Source: Saonia flava (GTDB lineage Bacteria > Bacteroidota > Bacteroidia > Flavobacteriales > Flavobacteriaceae). From it: DNA of 64,000 nucleotides. Below the pieces are notes generated by a model. That model was not told the origin of the DNA. It was given only the letters and a program-made list of their open reading frames with translations, and ran no database searches. This document shows positions 28,537-37,284 of the stretch, piece by piece. The DNA lies in assembly GCF_011927795.1 (NCBI RefSeq), contig NZ_JAATJJ010000001.1, forward strand, positions 2,047,062-2,111,061, in the 5' to 3' direction. Within the stretch, counting starts at the first letter, position 1. Each line of letters opens with the position of its first letter. A program made the translations under genes and the position numbers.

Positions 28537-30165
28537 TTAAATCCCACGTGACTGGATTTGCCCTCTTAATTTAATAGCTTTTTTAATTACATCAAGGCGT
28601 GCTTTTCTCGGGTCTGGTTTTCCAACTGCATCACCATTTAGTTCAATATCTAAAATCTCACCTCCCTCTTCATTGTAGACTGGCCATTCAGGTAATCCTG
28701 CCCCATTAGGATCTCCGGTCTTGGCAAAATTTACCCAATAGGCATTCATGATTTCTGCCACCTTTTTGTCCTCAGGAGTTATCTCAGGATTTCCCCAACG
28801 TGCGTCAAGGTTATTAAAAACATAACCCACTTCGGAACCATGGCCGGCACCGTATTTCATTCTTTCTTTCAGAGGTTCCGGTACAAAACCAAAATGGTAA
28901 ATAAATGTGGGTTCTCCTTGTTCCGCAAAAGCTCTTGCGGCAAAACGACCTGGTTCTCCCCATACCCAATCGGTATTGAATTTTGTAATGACTTCGGCAA
29001 ATTCTTTGTTGCCTTCAGGGTCATAGGCTACTTTGGCTTCCTCTTTAAAATTACCAAAAAGTGAAAATAGTTCTTCTTTGGTTGTGCTAGCATTAACAAA
29101 ACTACCACCTATTTCTGCACTGTTGGAACCGATGATTAACGGGATTTTTAATTGTTTTCCCTTGTTGTAGGCACTTTCGGCAGTTTCTATTACTAGTTTG
29201 CCGTCCAGGATTGGACCGGAATAAATTCGAGGTCCTCCCTCACCATCCGTTTCTTGTCCACCGTCCACAATTTCTTCCACACTTAGTGCGCGAAGCTTCG
29301 CCAAGGCATCGGCACCAGTTCCTTCTATACCATGTTTTTTGGCAAAATTAACACCAATAGTTTCTGCAGAAACAACATAAAAAACATCGGTATTTTCTTC
29401 TTTAATTGGCCTACCCGTAAGCACACCATCACGACCACCTCCAGATTCGCTAATGGCTTTATGAAAAAGTCCTTTTGCATCGGGTATTGTCATAAGTGAA
29501 TGTACCGATACCCCGCCAGCGGAAAAACCAAAGATGGTCACATTATTGGGGTCACCACCAAATGCAGAAACGTTTTTCTGTACCCATTGAAGTGCCGCAA
29601 TCTGGTCCATGTAGGCATAGCTGCCCTTAGGTTCCTCAGGATGTTCAGTGCTCAAGGCTGGAAATGCAAAATGGCCCAAACGGCCTAAACGATAATTTAT
29701 AGTGATTAAGATGACGCCTTGCTTTGCGAAATTATTTCCGGCAATTCCCGCCCCGGAACCACTACCGCCAACAAAGCCTCCTCCATGAATCCAAACCATG
29801 ACCGGTAAATTGGCTTTGGCATCCGCATCCGCAGGTTTCCAAACGTTTAGGTACAGGCAATCTTCCGATGAACCTTCAACTATGGTACCAGGGGCACCAC
29901 CCCAACCCGATTGGGCACAGTTGGCACCGTACTCGGTCGCATCTAATTCACCTTCCCATGGTTTAACAGGTTGAGGAGGTCTCCAACGAAACTCACCAAC
30001 TGGAGGGGCAGCGAAGGGAATGCCTTTGAAACTATCTACATCTTCTTCTTGCGCACCACGAATAACACCCAATTCAGTTATGACCCTGGGCGCATCTTCT
30101 GTGCCTTCTTGCGCGAATATGGTAACTCCAAGGAGTAACACCAATCCTAAAATATATTTTTTCAT
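28537..30165 (-). CDS. Secreted type-B carboxylesterase
   Basis: 542 aa with a signal peptide ending I-F-A-Q. Typical carboxylesterase/lipase order: E-D-C-L-Y-L-N-V at about 101-108, oxyanion H-G-G-G at 127-130, nucleophile Ser215 in F-G-F-S-A-G-G-V-S and the catalytic His in G-A-G-H-G-S-E-V. It splits carboxylic esters in the periplasm or outside the cell. It is in the run that begins at 31115, between the NTF2-like genes and the PQQ dehydrogenase. Confidence 0.88.
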   Translation of the reverse strand: MKKYILGLVLLLGVTIFAQEGTEDAPRVITELGVIRGAQEEDVDSFKGIPFAAPPVGEFRWRPPQPVKPWEGELDATEYGANCAQSGWGGAPGTIVEGSSEDCLYLNVWKPADADAKANLPVMVWIHGGGFVGGSGSGAGIAGNNFAKQGVILITINYRLGRLGHFAFPALSTEHPEEPKGSYAYMDQIAALQWVQKNVSAFGGDPNNVTIFGFSAGGVSVHSLMTIPDAKGLFHKAISESGGGRDGVLTGRPIKEENTDVFYVVSAETIGVNFAKKHGIEGTGADALAKLRALSVEEIVDGGQETDGEGGPRIYSGPILDGKLVIETAESAYNKGKQLKIPLIIGSNSAEIGGSFVNASTTKEELFSLFGNFKEEAKVAYDPEGNKEFAEVITKFNTDWVWGEPGRFAARAFAEQGEPTFIYHFGFVPEPLKERMKYGAGHGSEVGYVFNNLDARWGNPEITPEDKKVAEIMNAYWVNFAKTGDPNGAGLPEWPVYNEEGGEILDIELNGDAVGKPDPRKARLDVIKKAIKLRGQIQSRGI

Positions 30166-30189
30166 TTTTGTTTTTTAAGTTAAGTTGAT

Positions 30190-30636
30190 TTATTCCCTCG
30201 TCATTGTTTTGCTAAAGGTTAAATCGGCCAATTTCCACTGTTGATTTTCTTTCACATAGACCTCAGTTACCATAAAGGGATTAGTGACCTCATTAGAGCC
30301 TACAACAGCCAAAAGAGTTATTTGGTTCCACAGCATAACAGTATTTTCGTTCAATACTTCGACCATGACTTCTTGTACATCGGCTTTTTTGTAGTGTATG
30401 AAACCGCCCCTTATAATTTCTATTTCACGGTCTTTGCCCCATGTACCGCCCATGTGCACAAATTTTGCCTTGTCATGAAAGAGATTCTCAAGCTTATCCG
30501 CATCTTTATCGGCCATCCATTGCCATTTTTGGGTAGATAGCTCCCTTATTTCTTTTTCCATATCTCCGGATTGTGCCAATGCAATTTGCGCACTGAAAAT
30601 CAGCAATAAAAAGCCAAAAGTTATTCTTTTAATCAT
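30190..30636 (-). CDS. Secreted NTF2/SnoaL-like protein (copy 2)
   Basis: 148 aa with a signal peptide ending A-L-A-Q and one NTF2-like (DUF4440) domain: W-Q-W-M-A-D-K-D-A-D-K-L-E-N-L-F-H-D near the start and a conserved F-V-H-M-G-G-T-W. Such domains bind small hydrophobic ligands, and some act as isomerases or epoxide hydrolases; no catalytic set can be assigned here. It is a close tandem paralogue of the next gene upstream (30663). Confidence 0.8.
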   Translation of the reverse strand: MIKRITFGFLLLIFSAQIALAQSGDMEKEIRELSTQKWQWMADKDADKLENLFHDKAKFVHMGGTWGKDREIEIIRGGFIHYKKADVQEVMVEVLNENTVMLWNQITLLAVVGSNEVTNPFMVTEVYVKENQQWKLADLTFSKTMTRE

Positions 30637-30662
30637 AATAGAATGTACTTAGTTATATTGAA

Positions 30663-31115
30663 TTAATGGGCAATTTCATGGGTGTCACGGACACTGCTAA
30701 AGGTAAGGTCCAATAATTTCCAATCTGTTCCCTCTTTCTTATAAAATTCGGTTACGGTAAACTCATTGGATACATCGTTACCACGAACATGGGCCATAAG
30801 CGTAATTCGGTTCCAAAGCACCACTGTGTTTTCATCAAAAATTTCAACTACTACATCGTGTACATCGGCATTTTTATACCAAATGCTTCCAGTTTCAATA
30901 ATTTCAAGTTCACGGTCTTTTTTCCAAGATCCACTCATGTGTACAAACCTTGATTTGTCATGAAACAAATTGGCCAACTTGTCCACATCCTTATCCGCCA
31001 TCCATTGCCATTTGGCTTTAGAAAGTTCCTTTATTTCTTTTTCTATGGATGCTTCTTGTGCAAAAGAGGATGCACCAATTAGTACTAGAAAAAGTCCGAT
31101 TATTATTGTTCTCAT
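30663..31115 (-). CDS. Secreted NTF2/SnoaL-like protein (copy 1), first gene of the 31115 run
   Basis: 150 aa, signal peptide ending S-S-F-A-Q, with the same W-Q-W-M-A-D-K-D and F-V-H-M-S-G-S-W segments as its tandem copy. It is the first gene after a promoter (-7 box at 31157) with a two-repeat operator at 31196-31225, so it heads the long run of genes down to about 15626. The pair may hold or isomerise an intermediate in the periplasm; function is open. Confidence 0.8.
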   Translation of the reverse strand: MRTIIIGLFLVLIGASSFAQEASIEKEIKELSKAKWQWMADKDVDKLANLFHDKSRFVHMSGSWKKDRELEIIETGSIWYKNADVHDVVVEIFDENTVVLWNRITLMAHVRGNDVSNEFTVTEFYKKEGTDWKLLDLTFSSVRDTHEIAH

Positions 31116-31156
31116 TTTGTAATTATTTAATTGTTATAATTTTAAAATACCTTTCC

Positions 31157-31225
31157 CAAACTTATACAATATAAAAGTCAAACCACTTACCCTATTTACG
31201 GATTTACCTACCATTTTTACGGATT
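31157..31225 (-). promoter_or_regulatory. Promoter with AraC-type operator, site 1 of 3
   Basis: Minus-strand promoter. The -7 box TAAGTTTG occupies 31164-31157. Exactly 31 bp upstream starts a 30-bp operator (31196-31225), which on the plus strand reads TTACGGATT, 12 bp, TTACGGATT: two identical 9-mers with a 21-bp period. The middle holds TACC (GGTA on the minus strand). The same layout recurs at 39243-39311 and 40229-40297. No proper -33 box is present, as expected for activator-dependent promoters. Confidence 0.7.
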
Positions 31226-31325
31226 AAAGGAACGTAAATGCTTTGTTCACAAAACTTTAACTAAATTATATGAATAAAAAAGGGTTCATGAACATATTCA
31301 GGATAGAACTATTGAAGATGTATAG

Positions 31326-31430
31326 CTAAGAATACATTCCCCCGAGAAATTGTTGGATTCAATTACCTTTGATTCTGGACTTAATCATCCACAGTATTTT
31401 ACTTGCTTGTTCAAAAAGAGTCTGAGGCAA
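31326..31430 (+). pseudogene. Remnant of an AraC-family DNA-binding domain
   Basis: The frame here translates to S-G-L-N-H-P-Q-Y-F-T-C-L-F-K-K, matching the second helix-turn-helix of AraC regulators (compare G-F-K-Y-P-Q-H-F-S-R-L-F-K-Q in the intact regulator at 40362). Upstream codons stop at 31323 and the sequence after L-F-K-K no longer fits the family, so only a 3' fragment remains. The rest of the gap to 31509 shows nothing else. A chance match is possible. Confidence 0.4.
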
Positions 31431-31509
31431 AGGGTCAATAATTCACACATTTTTGAAGGATTAACAGTAAATTGTGCAATTGGAACTGAACCCAGCCTAT
31501 TCATTATTC

Positions 31510-31923
31510 TTATTTGCCCAAAGATAATGGTTGTCCGTCCCCTCCCAAATAAATAACCAGGACAACTACATCTTCTTCACTTTGGTTAATACCACGATGG
31601 TATACATTGACTGATTCGGCAAAAGTTTCCCCAGTGGAATATTGTACCGTTTCAAGGTCCTCAAATTCTATAGTGAGCACACCTTCGAAAATATAGGAAA
31701 AAACAGGGATGTTATGTTTATGCCAACCTGTAGAACAGCCAGGTGGAAATGTAATTTTTCGAATGGTAACCTTCGCATCAGTAAAATTTGGGTACTTTAT
31801 TTTTTGACCAATACCATTTATATCCGAAGCAAATAATTCTTCAGTTTTGAGATTATCAGAATATTGGGCTTTGACCCCTATACCAAGTATTGAAGAAAGA
31901 AATAAGGAGAACCTTTTTCTCAT
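31510..31923 (-). CDS. Secreted cupin-domain protein
   Basis: 137 aa from ATG 31923, which opens a signal peptide (M-R-K-R-F-S-L-F-L to V-K-A-Q); an in-frame ATG at 31956 would add 11 basic residues. One cupin barrel is visible: G-W-H-K-H (metal-binding His pair), a later H-R-G-I in the second motif. Small cupins include isomerases, dioxygenases and ligand-binding proteins; none can be chosen here. It lies 42 bp after the alpha/beta hydrolase gene in the same direction. Confidence 0.8.
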   Translation of the reverse strand: MRKRFSLFLSSILGIGVKAQYSDNLKTEELFASDINGIGQKIKYPNFTDAKVTIRKITFPPGCSTGWHKHNIPVFSYIFEGVLTIEFEDLETVQYSTGETFAESVNVYHRGINQSEEDVVVLVIYLGGDGQPLSLGK

Positions 31924-31964
31924 GGCGTGAACCTGTTTTTTGATTATTCTTTTCAATACCTATA

Positions 31965-32786
31965 TTAGTGAAGAAATGGGGCAATACTCGCCCAAACAGC
32001 ATCAAAATTTTCCATGAAAACTACATGCCCCGTATTGGGTACAATGGCCAATTGACTATTTGGAATCATTTGATACGCCGCTATGACCGTGGCCAATGGG
32101 GCATTCCTGTCAAGTTCCCCTGCCATGACCAAAACAGGACACTTAAGGCTATTGAACAGTTCTTTGCTTGCCGTCATGGAATTATAAAAATGCTCCATAT
32201 CCTTCCAGAACGCTTCCAGCTTTTGTGGTTCTGGCATTAGCTTTTTCTTTTGTTTCCAAAACTCATTATCTGGATTGAACGGCCCTCCAGTAAAGACTAC
32301 TTTTCGCAAACCGGAAATCTGTTCCCCTGCACCGATTGCAATAAGTTTTTTGACCCGTTCTGGAAACATGCTCGCTACCTTATAGCCCGTATAGGCACCA
32401 TCACTAAAACCCAGAATTGTAACACTGTCCCTGGTAATGGCATTGATAACGGCCATGACATCATTGGCCTTTAAATCATAGGTTATGGTTTCCGAACCAA
32501 TTTCTGATCTGCCATGGCCACGGGTAGCCATGGCAATAACTTTATAACGGGGTTTAAGTTTTTCAATAAAACCTTCCATTTCATCAATATAACCCATGAT
32601 GCCACCATGCAACAAGACAATCGGTTCTCCTTCGCCATACATTTCATAATAGATTTGCGCATCGCCCGATTGAACATACTGACCGGCAAGGTCATTGTTT
32701 CCGTAGGGAATTTTATTGTTTTGCGCCACACTAGACAATGAGAAAAGTAGGGTAAAAACAAGTGGTAATCGAAGGTTATTTTTCAT
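31965..32786 (-). CDS. Secreted alpha/beta hydrolase
   Basis: 273 aa, signal peptide ending S-S-V-A-Q. Oxyanion region L-L-H-G-G near 58-62, nucleophile Ser128 in L-G-F-S-D-G, Asp in A-G-E-L-D-R-N-A-P and His in T-G-H-V-V-F-M-E, so the triad is complete. It resembles the 3-oxoadipate enol-lactonase/epoxide hydrolase group and may open a lactone or ester. It is in an apparent operon with the cupin (downstream) and the concanavalin-like protein (upstream, 24 bp). Confidence 0.85.
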   Translation of the reverse strand: MKNNLRLPLVFTLLFSLSSVAQNNKIPYGNNDLAGQYVQSGDAQIYYEMYGEGEPIVLLHGGIMGYIDEMEGFIEKLKPRYKVIAMATRGHGRSEIGSETITYDLKANDVMAVINAITRDSVTILGFSDGAYTGYKVASMFPERVKKLIAIGAGEQISGLRKVVFTGGPFNPDNEFWKQKKKLMPEPQKLEAFWKDMEHFYNSMTASKELFNSLKCPVLVMAGELDRNAPLATVIAAYQMIPNSQLAIVPNTGHVVFMENFDAVWASIAPFLH

Positions 32787-32810
32787 AATTTATTGCCTTA
32801 AGCCGTAATG

Positions 32811-33557
32811 TTAAATGTCATCCGCCTTTATGGTATTGCCTTTAGGCTCTTTGTAGGCGCGTTTGGTCACCTTTAAATCTCTGAAGTATCCAATTGTACC
32901 AATATCTACATACAATCCCACGTAACCTTTCTTGTTTTTCCCTAACATTTTATTCACAATAAAGGATGAATATTTCATGTCATTGATAAACACTTCGGCT
33001 GTTTCCCCGTTAACTTCAATCCTCATTGTAATCCATTCATTAAGGGTTACAGGAGCCGAACCTTCGTATGTTCCCGCTGGAAAATCATCTCGCAAGGTTT
33101 GAAATTTATAATCAGGATATGAGAAATATTGCACCGCATGGTTTCTCGCATACTGGTTATTGATCCTACCTACTTTGGGACGTAAATAAATGGATTCAAA
33201 GGCAGAATCATCTTCTTTTATTCTAAAATATACCCCAATAAAACCCGCTGCAGGTGCATACGGGGAAGGGTCTTGAATTTGACTATACATTTTAACCTCT
33301 ATAGTGCCGTTCTCAAAATCATCTAGGTCAACAAGACGGGCATAATGGGTTTCATCAACAGTTTCTTCCAAGCGATCAGCATCAAAAGGCAATGCCTCTA
33401 GATCACGCTCAATTTTCAATACTTTTTTACCCTGAAATTTGATAATGGACCCAGTAACGTTGTGCAGTTCAAATTCCTGCTTTTTAAGCTTAAGGGTCTG
33501 ACCAATACTGCTGAGTGTCCAAAGACCTAATAGGAAAAGAAGAATGTTATTTTTCAT
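32811..33557 (-). CDS. Secreted concanavalin-like (DUF1080-type) domain protein
   Basis: 248 aa with a signal peptide ending S-S-I-G-Q. The beta-rich body (F-E-N-G-T-I-E-V-K, G-V-Y-F-R, W-I-T-M-R-I-E-V-N-G, Y-V-G-L-Y-V-D) fits the DUF1080/LamG-like fold found in 3-keto-glycoside hydrolases and carbohydrate-binding proteins. No catalytic residues can be named. It is the first gene of the three-gene run ending with the cupin and follows a Crp/Fnr regulator gene. Confidence 0.7.
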   Translation of the reverse strand: MKNNILLFLLGLWTLSSIGQTLKLKKQEFELHNVTGSIIKFQGKKVLKIERDLEALPFDADRLEETVDETHYARLVDLDDFENGTIEVKMYSQIQDPSPYAPAAGFIGVYFRIKEDDSAFESIYLRPKVGRINNQYARNHAVQYFSYPDYKFQTLRDDFPAGTYEGSAPVTLNEWITMRIEVNGETAEVFINDMKYSSFIVNKMLGKNKKGYVGLYVDIGTIGYFRDLKVTKRAYKEPKGNTIKADDI

Positions 33558-33644
33558 GATTTTGACTTAAAGTTTACAACTACAAAAATCGGAAGGCCAT
33601 GAACCTTTTACCCTTAAACTAGTTTAAGAAATTAAGCTGATGTG

Positions 33645-34229
33645 TTATTTACCCAAGATGATTTCCTTGCGAATCATGCTTAGAAACTCAGGCGTAATGC
33701 CCAAATAAGATGCAATCTGTGTATTAGGGAGTCTTGAGGCCAAATGCGGGTATTTCTCATAGAAATAACTATAACGTTGCTGTGCCGTTGAACTAATGTT
33801 TTGAAAGACCCTATTTTGCAGTTCTACATATTTTTCTTCGGTGATGACTTTAAATATGCGATCCAGTTTGGGAATGTTTATATACAAATGGTACAGGTCT
33901 TGTTGGGCAATTTGAATTATTTCGGAGGGTTCTATGGTTTGAATGTTGGATTTGCCAGGCTTGGTATCATGAAAACTGGTAATGTCAGCGATCCAATCAT
34001 TTTCCGCCGCAAAAAGAATATTATGTTCTTTTCCGGTTGGGTCAATTCCATAAAGGCGCAACACTCCTTTAACCACAAAAGTATAGTGTCTGCATATGTC
34101 ACCTGTGGTCATTATATATTCACGTCGTTTTAGTTTACGACGCGAAATTCTACTTTCAATCAATGAAATTTCAGCTTCCTCAAAAGGGAGGTAGGTCTCG
34201 AAATGTTCAATTAAAGGCTTGGCTTTCAT
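33645..34229 (-). CDS. Crp/Fnr-family transcriptional regulator
   Basis: 194 aa. N-terminal cyclic-nucleotide-binding-like barrel (R-R-E-Y-I-M-T-T-G-D-I-C-R-H-Y-T-F-V-V-K-G-V-L-R) and a short C-terminal helix-turn-helix (I-A-S-Y-L-G-I-T-P-E-F-L-S-M-I-R-K). It belongs to the short Bacteroidota branch of the family; the ligand is unknown. It lies between the dioxygenase gene and the hydrolase run, so it may sense an intermediate of this pathway. Confidence 0.85.
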   Translation of the reverse strand: MKAKPLIEHFETYLPFEEAEISLIESRISRRKLKRREYIMTTGDICRHYTFVVKGVLRLYGIDPTGKEHNILFAAENDWIADITSFHDTKPGKSNIQTIEPSEIIQIAQQDLYHLYINIPKLDRIFKVITEEKYVELQNRVFQNISSTAQQRYSYFYEKYPHLASRLPNTQIASYLGITPEFLSMIRKEIILGK

Positions 34230-34337
34230 TGCCGAAAAATACGTCTTTTCAATTACACTAACACCTATGAAAATTCAGTAGTCTAAAATAATCACTTGGT
34301 TGCTGGGTAATTATCAGTGAATGAAAAAATGAATTTT

Positions 34338-35033
34338 TTAGGTAGTTACCACAATTGCTTTTTCAAGTATATATCCATCACTTAAGTTACCTGAAACCTT
34401 ATCTGCCATATTCTGATCTAGACTATTACGGAATATCCCATCCCTAATATTGCTGACATAACCGGCTCCCTGATAATTTTCAGAAGCATATACGCTATCA
34501 CATATATCTTCGGGGAAGGCAATTTGAGTAACCAATACGGATTTAGCATCCGGAGTTAGAACTTCTAAATGAATATGTGGTGCACGCCCAGGATAATATC
34601 CAGGGAAGATACTTATAAAAGATACCCGGCCGTAGACATCCGTAGTCTGTCTCCCCCTTAAAAAATGTTCTTGGGTCAAATCTGTTTGCTGCATCCTAAA
34701 ACCTCCATATTCGGAGTAATTACCTTGGTTATCACAATGCCATATATCTACCAAAGCATTGTCCAAGGGCTCACATCCAGAATTCTTGTTTAGAATGGTC
34801 AGGGTAATTAACAAGGGTACTCCCTTGCGGTCTCCAATAATATTGTCACGCACATAATCCGCAGGAGTTTTGTTCGGAAAAGGGCCTTTGGTCTCACTAG
34901 GCGAAACGTTACAATCCTCTAAATTTATATCTTCTTCGTTTTTGTGTTTTTTTCGTGAATTGGCAAAGCCCGTCAATGCAACAACACCTCCTAAACCAAT
35001 AACACCTTTGATCAAAAAATCTTTTCGCTTCAT
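34338..35033 (-). CDS. Exported intradiol-type ring-cleavage dioxygenase-like protein
   Basis: 231 aa. Iron ligands of the protocatechuate 3,4-dioxygenase fold are in place: Tyr106 or Tyr109 (N-Y-S-E-Y-G), Tyr147 (G-Y-Y-P-G-R), His153 and His155 (A-P-H-I-H), after the usual V-D-I-W-H-C-D. The N-terminus (M-K-R-K-D-F-L-I-K-G then a hydrophobic stretch) is Tat-like but has R-K instead of R-R. Many exported bacterial relatives have no proven substrate; cleavage of catechol-like rings is the family activity. Its own promoter region carries a direct repeat at 35136-35162. Confidence 0.8.
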   Translation of the reverse strand: MKRKDFLIKGVIGLGGVVALTGFANSRKKHKNEEDINLEDCNVSPSETKGPFPNKTPADYVRDNIIGDRKGVPLLITLTILNKNSGCEPLDNALVDIWHCDNQGNYSEYGGFRMQQTDLTQEHFLRGRQTTDVYGRVSFISIFPGYYPGRAPHIHLEVLTPDAKSVLVTQIAFPEDICDSVYASENYQGAGYVSNIRDGIFRNSLDQNMADKVSGNLSDGYILEKAIVVTT

Positions 35034-35498
35034 TTTAATTGTGCTTTACTTGATAATCGAGATTTTAATGCTCCAACGCTTGCGTCGAAATCAAACATGA
35101 ATATATTTATAATGCCTCGTGGGCTTACCCTGGGGTAGTTTACTTCTCGGGAATAGTTTACTAACTTAACTCTTCTTGAGTACATTATTAAAACATTTAG
35201 CACCGATTAAACATGTAGTAGGTAGTAGTAGTTAGACTTTGAATTTAAAAAAAGGTTTAGCCTCAGACTTAAGTTGTAATCTGCATTCACTTAAAAAAGT
35301 CTTAAGTCAAAAAGAGAAAAGTAAACAATCTTTAAAGGAAGCATTGGTTTTAACAATGTCCGCAATCATTTCTTAAGACACTAAAAATTCATTTCCATGA
35401 ATTTCTCCTTTATCGTATTCATATTGATTATTTTTAAATCGATTACTTAATCAACCGTTTATGTGGCTTTATTAATATTTTTTATTTAAAATCAGCTT
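35034..35498. other. 465-bp intergenic region with direct repeats and a palindrome
   Basis: No gene seen. Two copies of TAGTTTACT (35136-35144 and 35154-35162, 18-bp period) lie upstream of a -7-like CATGTTTG on the minus strand (35099-35092) for the dioxygenase gene. A short palindrome TACCC-TG-GGGTA at 35126-35137 touches the first repeat. The half nearer 35498 is AT-rich and holds the promoter of the plus-strand Crp/Fnr gene, without a clear box. Confidence 0.4.
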
Positions 35499-36077
35499 AT
35501 GAAGGATAAATACGAAAAATTATATGACTATCTACAGCGCAAAACCCAACTGGAAAAAGATGTCTTTCTTAACTATTGCCATTATTTTAAGCCCAAGACA
35601 CTTAAACGGAATGAAATACTTCTTCATCAAAATACAGTCTGCACCTTCAATATTTTTGTAAACAAAGGATGTCTTAGGTTCTATTCCCATAGTGAAGAAG
35701 GAAAAGAATTAACACGATATTTCGCCTTCGAAAATAAATTTGGCACCTCTTTGACAAGTCTTATAAGCCAAGCGCCTTCCAACGAGAATATCCAAGCGAT
35801 AGAGAAATCAGAAGTACTTATCATTTCTAGAAATGATTTCTACCATCTTGTTAAAACGATTCCTGAAATAAACTTTGCTTACAGGGATATTCTTGAAATG
35901 GCATATATCACCACCACCAAACGAATCTATAATTTTCAAGGAGAAAGTGCACTGGATAGATTGAGGTGGTTAATGAGAAATCAACCCTTGATTCTTACAC
36001 GATTATCCAATAAAATGGTAGCCTCCTATTTGGGAATAACTCCATATACCTTAAGTAGGTTAAAAACGGAACTCTAA
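35499..36077 (+). CDS. Crp/Fnr-family transcriptional regulator
   Basis: 192 aa with the cNMP-binding-like barrel (N-E-I-L-L-H-Q-N-T-V-C-T-F-N-I-F-V-N-K-G-C-L-R) and the C-terminal helix-turn-helix (M-V-A-S-Y-L-G-I-T-P-Y-T-L-S-R-L-K). It is a paralogue of the regulator at 33645 and is divergent from the dioxygenase gene, whose promoter repeats it might bind. Effector unknown. Confidence 0.85.
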   Translation: MKDKYEKLYDYLQRKTQLEKDVFLNYCHYFKPKTLKRNEILLHQNTVCTFNIFVNKGCLRFYSHSEEGKELTRYFAFENKFGTSLTSLISQAPSNENIQAIEKSEVLIISRNDFYHLVKTIPEINFAYRDILEMAYITTTKRIYNFQGESALDRLRWLMRNQPLILTRLSNKMVASYLGITPYTLSRLKTEL

Positions 36078-36125
36078 TTATTCAAAGTGTTGCCCTAGAG
36101 CAATACTTTTACAAGGTAGGCCAAC

Positions 36126-36133
36126 TAATTTTG
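36126..36133 (+). promoter_or_regulatory. -7 promoter element
   Basis: TAATTTTG matches TAnnTTTG, 19 bp before the ATG of the beta-barrel-like protein gene at 36153. Confidence 0.35.
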
Positions 36134-36152
36134 TGTCATATAAAGTTTACGT

Positions 36153-36809
36153 ATGGATTGGCCGAAGTTTAAAAGATTTGTTTTCGTTTTATTTTTTTTG
36201 GTTTTAGGTAAAGCGTTGGCGCAAAAGCCAGAACCACCTATACCCGTAGAAGCTTTTTTTGGTAATGAAGCCTTGTATTTTCAGCTGGTGGTCAAGAAAA
36301 AATTCACCCCTAACAGTCGGTTTAATTTCTTTACGGTAGCCACCTACACCGCCGATTATGAAAATAACAGAGAGGAAAACAGCATTGTAATGCCTGTTCA
36401 GGTGAGTTATGATATCGGGAAAGGCTTCGGACTAATGGCAGGTACGGACATCAACAGTATCTCTGGATTTTCTGCCCTTGTTGGACCTCAATTCAACTAT
36501 GCATCAAAGGATTGGCTTATTGTAAATGTTGCGTCTTTTTTTCTAAATGAAGACCAAGACTTTAAACTTTTTGGTCTTTACGAATATAAGCCCGCTTTCA
36601 ATGAAAATTTGGGACTTTATACCCGGCTACAATATGTTTATAATCAAAGTTGGAAGCTTGGCACCAACAATCAACGCTATCTTTATTTAAGGGCAGGTCT
36701 TAAAAGAAAACAATTCATTTTTGGTCTTGCCGCCAATTTGGAGCAGTCGGGTCCTTTTAAAGAAAAAGGAGCTAATTACGGCCTTTTTGTACGATGGGAG
36801 TTTAGATAA
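36153..36809 (+). CDS. Putative outer-membrane beta-barrel protein, unrecognised
   Basis: 218 aa, signal peptide ending K-A-L-A-Q. The rest alternates aromatic and polar residues (for example F-N-F-F-T-V-A-T-Y, N-L-G-L-Y-T-R-L-Q-Y-V-Y, Y-L-Y-L-R-A-G-L) and ends Y-G-L-F-V-R-W-E-F-R, as in small barrels. No named family is recognised. It is divergent in style from, but resembles, the barrel-like protein at 39378. It converges with the ABM gene. Confidence 0.65.
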   Translation: MDWPKFKRFVFVLFFLVLGKALAQKPEPPIPVEAFFGNEALYFQLVVKKKFTPNSRFNFFTVATYTADYENNREENSIVMPVQVSYDIGKGFGLMAGTDINSISGFSALVGPQFNYASKDWLIVNVASFFLNEDQDFKLFGLYEYKPAFNENLGLYTRLQYVYNQSWKLGTNNQRYLYLRAGLKRKQFIFGLAANLEQSGPFKEKGANYGLFVRWEFR

Positions 36810-36849
36810 AAGTACTATAAATTTCCAAATCTGATATTTAACAAAATAG

Positions 36850-37272
36850 TTATAACTTCTTAAAAATCATCGACATAGATTCCGCATCAATAGCTTCCAT
36901 ATCAATCAGTTTTAAGTCCTTGACCATTTCTGCGGTGGTTGTTTTGTACTTTTTAAAATGTGGGGTTTTTAAATGTGATTCGTAGGCCGATTTGTTGGCA
37001 TAAATTTCCAAAAGTCTTATTTGTGCCGGGTTTTCCTTTTGGAACATAGGATAAATACAAATTACCCCTGGCTCTAAACGTAAAGATGCTTCTGCCTCTT
37101 CTTTTAGTATGGTAAGGTACTCGTCGATGGAATTTGGATCAATCTCCAATTCTGCAATGCGAACCATTACTTCATCTTCGCCAGAATAACTTTTCTCATA
37201 CTTACTTTCTTGACCAACACAATTCAATGATATTGCGAAAAACAATAATACTCCTATTTTTTGAAAATTCAT
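36850..37272 (-). CDS. Secreted ABM-domain protein (antibiotic biosynthesis monooxygenase family)
   Basis: 140 aa with an N-terminal signal peptide ending near N-C-V-G-Q and one dimeric alpha/beta-barrel ABM domain (V-R-I-A-E-L-E-I-D-P, E-A-S-L-R-L-E-P-G-V, Q-I-R-L-L-E-I-Y-A-N-K-S-A-Y-E-S-H-L-K-T-P-H-F). Family members such as YgiN oxidise quinols without cofactors, which would suit aromatic turnover. Last gene of the three-gene unit starting at 39223, 12 bp after the hydrolase. Confidence 0.8.
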   Translation of the reverse strand: MNFQKIGVLLFFAISLNCVGQESKYEKSYSGEDEVMVRIAELEIDPNSIDEYLTILKEEAEASLRLEPGVICIYPMFQKENPAQIRLLEIYANKSAYESHLKTPHFKKYKTTTAEMVKDLKLIDMEAIDAESMSMIFKKL

Positions 37273-37284
37273 TTTACTGCTTTC

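Noticed and set aside
31350-31556. 68-codon ORF as an intact gene
   Set aside because: Only a part resembles AraC and it lacks the rest of the domain, so it is listed as a remnant instead.
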